DNA from: Rhizaria sp. SCN 62-66 | Lineage: Eukaryota; Rhizaria, unplaced | Reading direction: 5' to 3' | NCBI GenBank assembly: GCA_001724265.1 | Contig: MEDY01000407.1 | Coordinates: forward strand, 1-44,725 | DNA length: 44,725 nucleotides | Notes under the pieces: generated by a model | Databases searched by the model: none | Told to the model about the DNA's origin: nothing | The model's input: only the letters and a program-made list of their open reading frames with translations | Made by a program: the position numbers and the translations under genes | Shown here: positions 9,798-19,099 of the stretch, piece by piece | Layout: each line of letters starts with the position of its first letter | How positions within the stretch are numbered: position 1 is the first letter of the stretch

Positions 9798-12700
9798 CGT
9801 TCGCGACGGATTTGTGGTCGCTGTTATTGCTGCCGCTGCGGCTGTCTGTGTTGACCGCGAGCGCAGCGCGCGAGTGCTGTTTGATCAGCGCGCGCGCCTG
9901 CAGCGGCCCCAGCGAGTGCGCCGAATGCGCCGCGACGGCCGCGCGCGCCGCAGCCGCAGCCGCCGCGGCCTCGGCCTCGGCCTCCGCGGCCGCGCGCCGC
10001 CTCGCGCCGCCGCCAGCGTTCACATTCGCGCCAGCGTTGTTGTCGCCGGCAGCGGCCGTGTCGCCGGCAGCGGCTGCGTCGGCGGCGACGGCGGCGACGG
10101 CGGCCGCAACGTCGGGGTCTGGCGCCAGCCCCAGCAGCTGCAGCTGCCTTTGCTGCGCGGCGGCCGCGGCGGCCGCGGCGGCGGCCTTAGCGGCGGAGGC
10201 GGCGGCGCGCGCGCGCTCCTGGCGCTGCTGCTGCTGTTCGAGCCGCGCTGTCTCGCTCTCCAGCCCAAGTAGCAGCGCGCGCAACGCCGGCAGCGCTGTG
10301 GACGCGGACAGCGCCGCCGCCGCCGCCGTCTCGGGCGGCTCCCGGCCCAGCACAGCCTGAGCCTTGGCCTGGGCTTCGGCGTTGGCGGCCTCGGCCGCGG
10401 CCTCAGCACCGGCCGCGGCCGTGTCGTCGCCTGACGCGGCGGCGGCGGCAGCGGCCTCCGCGGCTGCTGCCTCGGCAGCGGCGGCCTCCTGCTCGGCGGC
10501 CAGAACGGCAGCCTCGGCGGCGGCGTCCTCGGCGGCCTCCGCGGCAGCGGCAGCAGCAGCGGCGGCCGCGGCGGCCGCGGCGGCGGCGACAGCCTCGGGG
10601 CTCAGTGTCAGGTGCGCGTCGCCGAACGCTCTGCCAACGCTGTTGCGGCTGCCGCTGCTGCTGCCGGCGGGGCCGCCCCCGCCGCTCAGCCGCGTTGCGC
10701 CCAGTGCCGGCGACAGCCGCGGGCTCAGCCGCGGGCTCAACCGCGGAGGCTGCGACCGCGGGCTCAGGTGCGACGACGGAGGCTGCGACGGCGGCTGCGA
10801 CGAGGGCTGTGACGAGGGCTGTGGCGAGGGCATACGCAGAGGGACGATCTTCGCGTCATTCACGCTGCTGCGATCGGGCTCACCGTCGTCGACGTCGATC
10901 TCGCTCTCGGTCGCACTCGCGCCCGCGCGGTCGCTCTCGCTGCCGCTGCCGTCGCTCTCATCCCCGTCGCCGTCCCCGCGGCGGCGGCGGCGGCGGCGGA
11001 CCTGCGCGAGCGTGCGCGCCCAGAGCCCGCCGAGCGCGTGCCGCGCCAGCAGCCGTCGCCGGTACTCGGCCTCGCTCTGCCGGAACACAACACCATGAGT
11101 ACCGCCTGCGCTGACGCCGACACTGGTGCCGACGCCGGGGCCGCTGATGACGCGCGCGGCAGGCTTGATGGGCGGGATAGCCTGGCTCGGCCTGGCTGCG
11201 CTCGGACTGAGGGCTGCGCTTGCTGCCGCTGCGGGCGCTTGGGCAGCGGCAGCGGGCACCGTCTTAGCGTGGCCGCCGCTTGTCTCGGCGCTCGTAGCCT
11301 CAGCCTCAACAGCTTCGATCGCAGCCTCCGCCCAGGCTCCAGCCTCCGCCTCGCTGCGCTTGCGGGTGGCGCGACGGTAGTGGCTGCGGTCGAGCTCGCT
11401 GTAGATGCTCTCAGCCGCGGCGCGCGAGGCCTCCTGCTGCGCGCTCAGCGAATCCGCAAGCTTGGAGAAGTAGTCCAGATACCCCACCAGCGCGCGGGGC
11501 GCGTCCGGCCGTGCGGACCACGAGCCGTCCTCGGTCCCGGTCTCAGCCGCAGCCGCGGTCTCAGTCTCGGCCTCCACATCAGCATCCGCATCAGCGCCAG
11601 TCTCAGCCACAGCCGCAGTGGCAGCGCAGTGAGCGGCCACGGTGGCGGCGTTGACGTCCGCCGCGGCGCGGCGCTCCAGCTCGTCGTCGGCCTCGGCCAC
11701 GGCGTCGAGCACGGCCACCGACACAGCCCCGCCTTGCTGCTGCTGCTGTAGCTGTTGTGCCTCGAGCTTGGGGCTGCGGCCGGAGCCGGGGCTCGCAGTG
11801 CCGCTTTCAGTAGGGCCGGCGGGGGCGCCGGCGGGGCCGAGCCCTGGGCTCAGGCGCGGACTAACGCCCCCCTGGCTAAAGCTGGGGCTGAGGCCCGTGG
11901 GGCTCAAGGGCGCGGTGACCGTGAGCAGTCCGACGCGGCGCACGCGCACGCCTGCGGCAGCACCAGCGGCAGCGCGGCCGTTGCCGTCGCCGTTGCCGGT
12001 GTCGGTGTCGCCGTCGTTGTCGTTGTAATCATCGTAGTCGTCATAGTCATCGCTGTAGTTGTAGCCTCTAATGAGTCCGCGAACGTCAGCGTTGTCGCTG
12101 GCGTCGAAGTTATTATTGCCTCTCAAAGCCTTCTTGCTGCGCGCTGCGCCGCGCACATTGGCGTACTCTTCCTCGTCGTCACCGCTGTCAACACGCATCG
12201 CGTCTGCAAAGGCGCGGCGCCGCATGTCCCCGAGCGCGCGCGCCAGCAAAGTCAAGCCGCCTGAGCCGGCAGCGCCAGCGACAGCACCCACAGCATCCGC
12301 GCCAGAGGCGGCGGCGGCGGTGGCGGCGGCGTCGGCGGCGGCGGCGGCGCGGCGGTAGCGGCGGTAGCAGCGCGCGAAGGTCGCGAACGTCGGTCTCCGT
12401 AACAGCGGCTGTCCCGCCGCAGCAGCAGGAAGAGGAGCCGCAGCGCCGCCGTTGCGGCGGTCAGGGCCGCGCTCGCGGCGGCGCGTGACTGCGCGCAGCA
12501 GCAGCGCGAGCAGCGGGTGCGCGGCCGCCAGCGCCGCCGCCGCGGCCACGGCCGCCGCCACGACCCCCGCACCCGCGCCCTGGCTCTGGCTGATACTCGC
12601 GCTCGCGCTGAAAGAGCTGTGGATGCGCAAGAGCAGCGGCGGCAGCGGGGGCAGCGGCTCGCCAAGGCGCGCGAGGCCCTTGGCAATGTCCAGAACGCTG

Positions 12701-13215
12701 AGCAAGCTGCCTTCTTTAGCCGCGTCGCCGCGAGCACGAACGAGCTTGCCGCGCTTGTTCGCGCCGCTGTGGGCGCTGCCGCCGCCGGCGTCGTCGTCAG
12801 AGCGCGCGAGCGTGGACAAGTGCGTGTAGACAAAGTACGCCTCCGCCAACGCGTCCAGCGACGACTGCGCCTGCGCCTGCCGCTGCGCCTGCGCCTGCGC
12901 CATCAACTGCGACTGCCGAGACTGCGCCTGCGACTGGGACGGAGACCGAGGCGTCGGCTTCGGGCTCGCAACCGCTGCTGCAGACGCAGAGACGCTACTC
13001 GTGTGGTCATTGAGGTCAGTGTAGTCGTCGCGGCCGATGCCGCCCTCGGCCAGCAGGCTCGCGACCGTGTCGACGGCGCGCGCGCGCCCCGCATCGGCCG
13101 CCAGCGCCGCCACCGCGGGCGGCAGCCGCGCGGCAGCGGCCGCAGCTGCGGCGTCACCGCTGCTCTGCGCGCTGCCCTTGCCGCCGGCCGAGGTGACGGC
13201 CGCGTTATGGCGTGA
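9472..13215 (-). CDS. Giant low-complexity protein, middle segment
   Basis: This frame runs on without shift from the upstream segment after the TAG at 13216-13218. It stays protein-like to about 9780 and then becomes an Arg/Ala-rich shadow frame ending at 9472. The first in-frame ATG after the TAG is at 12903, but convincing coding sequence already lies upstream of it (for example GRDDYTDLNDHTSS), which argues against an independent start there. Possible ordered stretches are LDALAEAYFVYTHLSTLA, SLLSVLDIAKGLARLGEPLP, ALVGYLDYFSKLADSLSAQQ and LPALRALLLGLESETARLEQ. These are separated by Ala, Ser-Gln, Ser-Pro-Arg-Leu and acidic tracts. No family is recognised. A Gln/Ala-rich, probably helical region follows near 10.2 kb. 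Confidence 0.55.
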   Translation of the reverse strand, partial: SRHNAAVTSAGGKGSAQSSGDAAAAAAAARLPPAVAALAADAGRARAVDTVASLLAEGGIGRDDYTDLNDHTSSVSASAAAVASPKPTPRSPSQSQAQSRQSQLMAQAQAQRQAQAQSSLDALAEAYFVYTHLSTLARSDDDAGGGSAHSGANKRGKLVRARGDAAKEGSLLSVLDIAKGLARLGEPLPPLPPLLLRIHSSFSASASISQSQGAGAGVVAAAVAAAAALAAAHPLLALLLRAVTRRRERGPDRRNGGAAAPLPAAAAGQPLLRRPTFATFARCYRRYRRAAAAADAAATAAAASGADAVGAVAGAAGSGGLTLLARALGDMRRRAFADAMRVDSGDDEEEYANVRGAARSKKALRGNNNFDASDNADVRGLIRGYNYSDDYDDYDDYNDNDGDTDTGNGDGNGRAAAGAAAGVRVRRVGLLTVTAPLSPTGLSPSFSQGGVSPRLSPGLGPAGAPAGPTESGTASPGSGRSPKLEAQQLQQQQQGGAVSVAVLDAVAEADDELERRAAADVNAATVAAHCAATAAVAETGADADADVEAETETAAAAETGTEDGSWSARPDAPRALVGYLDYFSKLADSLSAQQEASRAAAESIYSELDRSHYRRATRKRSEAEAGAWAEAAIEAVEAEATSAETSGGHAKTVPAAAAQAPAAAASAALSPSAARPSQAIPPIKPAARVISGPGVGTSVGVSAGGTHGVVFRQSEAEYRRRLLARHALGGLWARTLAQVRRRRRRRGDGDGDESDGSGSESDRAGASATESEIDVDDGEPDRSSVNDAKIVPLRMPSPQPSSQPSSQPPSQPPSSHLSPRSQPPRLSPRLSPRLSPALGATRLSGGGGPAGSSSGSRNSVGRAFGDAHLTLSPEAVAAAAAAAAAAAAAAAAEAAEDAAAEAAVLAAEQEAAAAEAAAAEAAAAAAASGDDTAAAGAEAAAEAANAEAQAKAQAVLGREPPETAAAAALSASTALPALRALLLGLESETARLEQQQQRQERARAAASAAKAAAAAAAAAAQQRQLQLLGLAPDPDVAAAVAAVAADAAAAGDTAAAGDNNAGANVNAGGGARRRAAAEAEAEAAAAAAAARAAVAAHSAHSLGPLQARALIKQHSRAALAVNTDSRSGSNNSDHKSVANDESARQQHADAAAAEAEGRRAGARAAVAAAGASAPAPAAGPAAAGAGARAAARAPGARRCRRAPRGRACAPAGAVAARRPAQAGRSRRAGQARGGRRRRHRRQRCRGR

Positions 13216-15335
13216 CTACGCGGCCGCGAGCGCGGCGGTCACGGCCTGGTCCAGGAACCCACGGCCCGCGGTCCAGCCGCCCGCGGCAGCCGCGCCAGCC
13301 TTGGAGCTACTGCCATCGCCGCTGTTGTCGGCGCTGTGCGACTCGGCCAGGAACGTGAGCGTGGCTGCGTAGGCCGAGGGCGACGTCTGCAGCGCCAGCG
13401 CCAGCGCAGACGCCAGCGCGCCGCCGTCATCATCACCACCACCACCACCAACGGCATTGGTAGTCATCGTAGTGCTGGCGTTGCTTTGCGCGGCTTGACT
13501 TCCCGCCGGCGCCGGTGCGGCCTGGCTTTGGCTCCCCAGCGCGTCCTGTGACTCGGCGTGAGCGCGCCGCCCCTTCTCCGCCGCCGCGGCCACTAGCGCC
13601 GCCACGGCCAGCGCCTGCGCCTGCGCTTGCTCGGGAGTGTCATCGTCATCGTCGTCATCGTTGTCGCCGTCGCCGTCGTTCCTATTCTCATCCGCTGCCT
13701 TCGTCTCAGCGCTAGCTGCGGCCTCCGCGGCGGCCTCGGCGGCAGCGGCAGCGGCCTCAGCCTCGGCCGCCGCGAGCGCCGTCGCCGCGGCCCCCACGGC
13801 GCGCACGTCGGCCAGGGCCCTGCGCGCGAGGCTAGCGTTGAATAGCGCGTTCGCGCCCGTGCCCGAGACGGCGAGGTTGGCCGTGCTGCGGACGTGGGCG
13901 CCCGAGAGCGAGGCTGCGGAGCTGGTGGGCAGCAGCAGCAGGCGGCTTGACTTCTGGCCCAGCAGCCGGCTCGACTGCTGCGCGAGCAGAGTGGCCGCCA
14001 GAGCCGCCGTCGACGGCGGCTGCGGCTGCAACTGCGCCTGGGAGCCAGCCAGTCGGAGACGCGACTGCTGGTGCGGCTGTTGCTGTTGCTGAGGCCGCTG
14101 GGCCAACTGCGCGCGGCTCGAGCCATCGCCCTTGTGCCCGTGCCCGTGCCCGTGACCGTGGCCGTGGCCGTGGCCGTGGCCGTGACCGTGACCGTGCCCG
14201 CGCCCGTCGTCCTCGTCCGCGTCTTCGGGCAGTGTCAGCATCGCGACCAGCGAGGGCGACGGCTCCAGCACCTGGCCCTGACTCTGGCCCTGGCTCCCGC
14301 GCTGCGTATCGCCGCTGCGGCCCTGCGCGCCCGTGTCGTCGCCGCCGCGGCCGAGCTGCAGCGGCACGTCCGCGACGGAGCCCAGCAGCGGCGGGTGCCG
14401 CGCCGCGTCCGCGCGCAGCCGCCGTAGCAGCTCGCGGTCCGTCACTGTGGCTCGGTCGCCGCCGCCGTCCGCGCCCGAGCTAGAGTTGCCACCAGCGGCA
14501 CCGCCAGCGGCGGCAGCGGCGGCGCTTGCGGCGGCGCTCCAGTTCGAAAACGCGCCAGCCCTGGGCCCCTTGGTAGCGCTCGCACCGCCGCCGCCGCCGC
14601 TACTGTTGTTGCCGTCACCGCTAGTGTTAGCGCCAGAGCCAGCGCCAGCGCCAGCGCGAGTGCGGCTGTGGGCTACCGTCGGCGGCTGCGGCGCGTAGTG
14701 GTGGTGCAGCAGCAGGTCCTTGAGCCGCTGCCGGTGGTAGTGGGCCGGGAGGCCGCGCCAAACGGCCGCGGTCGGGCCGCCGACACTCGCGCCGGCAGCG
14801 CCAGCGTCGGCGGTCGCAACAACCCCAGCAACAGCTGCAGCAGCAGCGGCTGCGGCGCTGTTGTCAGGGTCCACTGCCGCCAGCGACGCAGCGCTCGTGC
14901 TGGCGCTGGCGACGGCGACGGTGGCAGAGCTCTGACTGCTGTTGTTGTTGTTGCTGTTGTTGTTTAGACCCAGTCTGCGCTGGTCCTCGCGCTCTTGCTC
15001 GTGCTGCAGGTGCGTCGACAGCAGCAGCCGCTTGAGCAGGTAGGACGCGGGCAGCGCAGAGGCCACCGCGGCCGAGACGTGCGAGGGCACTGCGCGCGCC
15101 GTGCTCTGCATAGACTGCTGCTGCGTAGGCTGCTGATGTAGCAGCTGCTGGCTCTGTGCGTGGGCCAGCAGCTGCGAGCGCGAGCGCGAGTGCGAGGGCG
15201 ACAGCGGCTGCAGCTGCGCAGGGCCAGGGCTCTGGCTCTGACCGTGAGCATTCGCAGCGGCGGCGGCGGCGACGGCGGCGCCGCGGCGCGGTGTGGCTAG
15301 CGAAGAGGTGGCCGCTGAGGGAAACAGACTCGTGT

Positions 15336-15389
<54 letters not shown>

Positions 15390-16350
15390 CGAAGCCGCCG
15401 ACGCCGACACGACTGGGCGAGTGATGGAGCAGTTGCGACTGCGAGCTCGCATTGCTGGTGTTGGCGTTGTTGTTAAAGTTGAACCGAGATTGCGAGTACG
15501 AGTGCGACGGGGACGGAGGCAGGGTGAAGTCGAGATTGCTGGTCGACGCGCCGCCGCGGCCTAACTTCGCGTCGCTGCGGCTCGCCCTCAGATCGGCGCG
15601 GCTAGACTTCTTCGAGCCCATGCCCTTGCCACCCCCGCCCAAAGCGGACAGGTGCGGCGGCAACCGCAAGCGTGGCGACTCGGCAGCAGCAGCAGCAGCA
15701 AAGTTGTCACTGTTCTCATTGGCACTGCTCGCGTTCGCGGGAGGGTACGAATTCGTGTTGATCCCGATACCGTAGAAATGGCTGTCGTCCTCACTGTCGT
15801 CGGCACCAACTGCACGCGCACTCGCACGTGCAGCACTCGCGCTCGCAGTCGCACCTGCGGCCGCGGCGGCCGTGGTGGCAGTGGCGGGGCCGCCTCGCGC
15901 TGGCAGCAGCACCGCGGTGGGCACGAAGGGCGGCCGCGCGGCCTCGGCGGCAGGCATCGTGCGCAGCTCCGGGTAGAGCTGCTCGTACCGCAGTCGGCTC
16001 ACGCGCACAGGTACGCTGCGCTCCGCGGAGTCAGCAGCCGCGCTGGCGCCGGCACCGGCGCTGGTGGACGCTGAGACAGACGCTGCTGTGGAGGCAGCTG
16101 GGGCGGGGGCGTTGGGGGCGTTTGTTGCGCCAGAGGGCCTGTGAACGAGGTGTTGCGCAATGTGGCGCTGCAGGTCAAGGCGCCAGACCACGGCGGCCTC
16201 CTCAGAGCCCGGGGCGGCGTTGGCGCTGCTGCTGGCGCTTGCGGCGGAGCTGACGGGCACGCCGCCGCCGGCCGAGGGGACAGCGGGGGCGGGCGCGGGG
16301 CCGGAGGCGCCAGGGCCGCGGAGGAGCGGGGCCGGCGGCCGGGGCTGCAT
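13216..16350 (-). CDS. Giant low-complexity protein, N-terminal segment ending at in-frame TAG
   Basis: It starts at the ATG at 16350 (MQPRPPAPLLRG) and gives 1,044 codons to a TAG at 13216-13218. The frame is open slightly further upstream, but without an ATG. It is mostly disordered: Ala, Ser, Gly and Gln tracts, a run of about 16 Gly, and a long Gly-His repeat. Stretches that look more ordered include VVWRLDLQRHIAQHLVHR, VSRLRYEQLYPELRTMPAAE, VPSHVSAAVASALPASYLLK, WRGLPAHYHRQRLKDLLLHH and TDRELLRRLRADAARHPPLL. None matches a family I know. The segment's 5' end faces the TRAPPC6 gene across 575 bases. If the TAG is real, this is a complete protein of unknown function; if not, it is the N-terminal quarter of the giant protein. 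Confidence 0.6.
14132..14203 (-). repeat. Gly-His dipeptide-coding repeat, N-terminal side of the giant gene
   Basis: About a dozen six-base units (CCGTGG, CCGTGA or CCGTGC on the plus strand) encode alternating Gly and His on the minus strand, ending at a Lys. A run this rich in His could bind metal ions, but nothing else in the locus supports a metal-related role. Confidence 0.8.
15341..15388 (-). repeat. (CCG)16 microsatellite encoding poly-Gly
   Basis: Sixteen uninterrupted CCG triplets on the plus strand read as GGC/GCG/CGG on the minus strand, and in the coding frame give a pure glycine run. It is the longest perfect triplet repeat in the window and is likely to vary in length between strains. 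Confidence 0.9.
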
Positions 16351-16925
16351 GGGAAAAAACACGCGTGCGTGAGGGGCGCGTGCACTAAGAACTGAAGCTG
16401 TTAACTGAAAGGGGCGCGGCAGAGAGGCGCGGGCGTGGAGGCAGCAGCAGGGGGCGACCGTTTTTTGTAATGAGGAAGAAAAGTTGCGATAGGTCAGAAC
16501 TGTGAGCAGAGAATCAGATTTAGTAAATCATTCAGTGCAATTACTCAATATTTATATCGATTAGCCCATAGTAAAGTGCATTTATGCGAATAGAGGCTCG
16601 ACACGTGTTGGTTTTAGGGTGATTTGTGATGAGTGGTGTATCGAGGCAGCAGGCGCCTGCGATTTGCCAGCGAGATCTTATAAGCCACTGTCGATGATAT
16701 CTTCCGACAGTGGGTCTGTGGAAAGTTTTTCTAGAGTTAATATATATTTTCATACTTAATCACAATTTTTCACGCTCTTAAAAGTAACATACCGCGCGCT
16801 ACACCCTTTCTAAGCGTTTCCCTCTCCTCGCCCTCTCTCTCTGTCATTTTCCAGCAGCTCTCTCTTCCGCCCCTTCTCCTGCTCGCTCCCTTGCCCTTTA
16901 ATCTTACGCACACTTCTCCACGCTT
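16351..16925. other. Divergent promoter region between the giant locus and TRAPPC6
   Basis: 575 bases, AT-rich in the middle and strongly pyrimidine-rich for about 120 bases before the TRAPPC6 ATG. It should contain both 5' ends. No convincing gene or RNA is seen. Confidence 0.5.
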
Positions 16926-17888
16926 ATGTCAGTCCCCGGCGGCGGCCGGCGCGCGCCCGCGCAGGTGGCGGAGGCGACGTTCGAGGTGTTCCACGTGGAG
17001 ATGGTGCGGCTGATCCAGCTGCAGCACCCGCCCGCGGCGCTCGTCGCCGCGGGCATGGACGAGCCCGCCGCGCGCGCGCTGCAGCAGGCACGCGTTAACG
17101 AGAAGCTGGAGGCCATTGGCACCGCCGCGGGTGCAAGGCTTGTCGAGAAAATCACCAAGGACCTCGTACGTAATCACACATTTGAGTCAAAACAAAATAC
17201 CAGTGTTTTTTCTCAGTCGTCACGAGTTTGCTGTCAGAATGATATGTGGTCGCCTAAGCAATCTCAGCAACTCAAATGTGCTAAATACCCGTATATATGT
17301 ATGATTTAATGTCGATTTATTCTCTCTCTCTCAACAATGTATCCTCGCTATTCTCTTTCAAATATCGCTTGCGTCTCGCCTTGTGATATCCTGTCTGCTG
17401 CGGTCTCGCTCTTGATCTCGACCTCGCTCTCGATCTCGATTTCGCGCTCATCTCAATCCCTACAGAGCTTCCTGCCGACGGACCCGCTGTCATGCGTCAA
17501 GTTTGTGTGCAAAGAGCTGTGGCACGCGCTGTTCGGCAAGCAGGTCGACAAGCTGCAGACCAACTACCGCGGCATGTACGTGCTGCACGAGGCCTGCTTC
17601 CCCTGGCTGCAGCGCCTGCCCACGGCCGACAAGGCGCTCTACGAGGCCTACGCGCGCCCGCACGCGGCGCTCGTCGTCGGGCTCGTGCGCGGCGCGCTGG
17701 CCGCGCTGGGGCTGGCGGCCGACGCGCGCCTCGAGCTCGACCTCTCGCAGCCGCGGCCGGTGTGCCTCTTCGTCGTCAACGACGTCGTCGCCGCCGCGAA
17801 CAACAACACCACCGCGGGCGCCGGCGCCAGCGCCGGCGCGGGCGCGGGCAATCAGGGCGCCGGCAGGACTGGCGCGGGTGGCCGCTGA
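16926..17888 (+). CDS. TRAPPC6: TRAPP complex subunit TRAPPC6/Trs33
   Basis: This is a Bet3-fold subunit of the TRAPP tethering and Rab-GEF complexes that act in ER-Golgi and Golgi traffic. Exon 1 is 16926-17165 (80 codons) and exon 2 is 17466-17888, giving 220 residues. The 300-nt intron begins GTACGT and ends CTACAG after a long pyrimidine tract. Diagnostic features are FEVFHVEMVRLI (19-30), the RVNEKLEAIGTAAGARLVEK helix (56-75), ITKDL at the exon end, then after the join LSCVKFVCKELWHALFGKQV, DKLQTNYRGMYVL and the segment ALVVGLVRGALAALGL. Residues CVKFVCKELW and NYRGMYVL match Trs33/TRAPPC6 better than other Bet3 paralogues. The protein is longer than the usual ~160 residues, partly because of a disordered Ala/Gly tail of about 30 residues. 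The stop is TGA. Confidence 0.93.
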
Positions 17889-19099
17889 GACGAGGCAGTG
17901 ACACGTGTACAGCCTGGGTACAGCAAAGCAATCTTTGACAGAACGATAAGCAGCGCTATATTGTAAAACTGCTGCAGCCGCAATCATTGCACAAAACTTT
18001 TGTGATCATATCATCAATCAGGCCAGAATACGCTTAATATGTGTACACTCGGGCCGTTACGCCATCGATGTTATAGTCACGTTGGTTGCATCAGTACGCA
18101 ATACACGGGAGACTTTTAAAATGGATAACCTCACGAAAACGGACACAAACGGATGTGAATCCATATGATTATTTGGTTTTATTGTAAGCTTAAGCTTATT
18201 GCCCATTGTATGTTAACGATTGCCTCAAAGAGCTGCATGTGAGGAACCATATGCGTGATACCGAACTCCTGATAAGAGTGACAAGACTCTTGTTTTGCTT
18301 TAGTTGTTTGATTAAAACCTGCCCATCCTTGCCCGTCAGTGTAAGGGGCAGTCCAAGCGCGCGCGCGGCCCCGGACAAGTCCAGTATCCGCACGCCTGGT
18401 GCAAAAATATTCTTGATGGACGTTCCCGCCGAAACGGGAATGTTCGCGATCAAGCGAAACAAGAACAGTTACTACAAAATGATCAAAGCCAAATGGCGAG
18501 AAAAGTAACCAGCTCAAACGCCCACGGTCCCGCTACCCAAAAATTTACTCTCGGAAGCACTCACATGGGAAACCCTTCATCGAAACTATACGCGTTATCA
18601 CTCTTTGATTTCTGTTGCTAAAATAATAAAAACTGTTGATTAAGTATTAAAAATGTGTTTTTGTCATTATATTACTGTATGAGTTCCACGAACTATTGTT
18701 TAAGACATGTATCAACTAGAAAAGCTACAAAAACAGCTGTTAGCGCCAAGAGCTAACTTTGGTGTGGTTGTCAGAGACAGGCACTATGAAGATGGCTCGA
18801 AAAGCATGCTCTCATGGTCGCATTGAGTCGTCAAAGCGCGCATGTGTAGTGTCCCTCGATAAAGACCTGTTTGTACTATCCGTTATTATTTTGCTGTATC
18901 ACTCACTCGAATCCTTGCCTACTTTTTACCTCATGGAAAACTCGTCTTCCGGTGCCTTCCCCTCAGCACCCACTCCCCTGGCTATCTGCCCCAACCACAT
19001 CTGCCCCTTTGCGTCCCTGTCTCTCTCTGCGCCGCCCTTGCGCCGCTTTTCCCCGCTCTCCTGCCTCCGCGCTTGAGCCACTGTCACCCGTCTGCACCC
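17889..19099. other. Intergenic region with a possible gene fragment at 18196-18462
   Basis: About 1.2 kb, mostly AT-rich. A moderately GC-rich patch at about 18330-18440 lies within a minus-strand open frame, 18196-18462 (88 codons), which reads plausibly as protein (for example NIPVSAGTSIKNIFAPGVRI). I cannot assign it to a family and see no flanking exons. It may be a small gene, a decayed gene or chance. The last 150 bases before 19100 are the pyrimidine-rich leader of the next gene. Confidence 0.4.

Larger units (their letters stand above)
3897..16350 (-). other. Giant low-complexity gene locus (about 4,100 codons), probably one gene with two interruptions
   Basis: Three very long minus-strand frames follow one another with no AT-rich gap, unlike every other gene boundary in this window. 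From 16350 to about 9780 they share one frame, broken only by a TAG at 13216-13218. Near 9780 the coding signal moves to another frame, which runs to a TGA at 3897-3899. All parts share the same composition: poly-Ala, Ser, Gln and Gly runs, acidic runs, and Gly-His repeats at both ends. Neither break offers a donor of the GTACG type used by the supported introns. I therefore favour a single gene with a recoded or erroneous stop and a frameshift, or an assembly error. Two or three adjacent genes remain possible. No known domain is recognised. The segments are listed separately. Confidence 0.5.

Noticed and set aside
13171-13219. A 48-nt intron (GTAG...GCAG) that would remove the in-frame TAG
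   Set aside because: It keeps frame, but it is GC-rich, much shorter than all other introns here and lacks the AC at +3/+4, so I kept it only as one option.
14132-14203. Regular short repeats as a possible CRISPR array or satellite
   Set aside because: The units are six bases with no spacers, and they encode Gly-His within a continuous coding frame.
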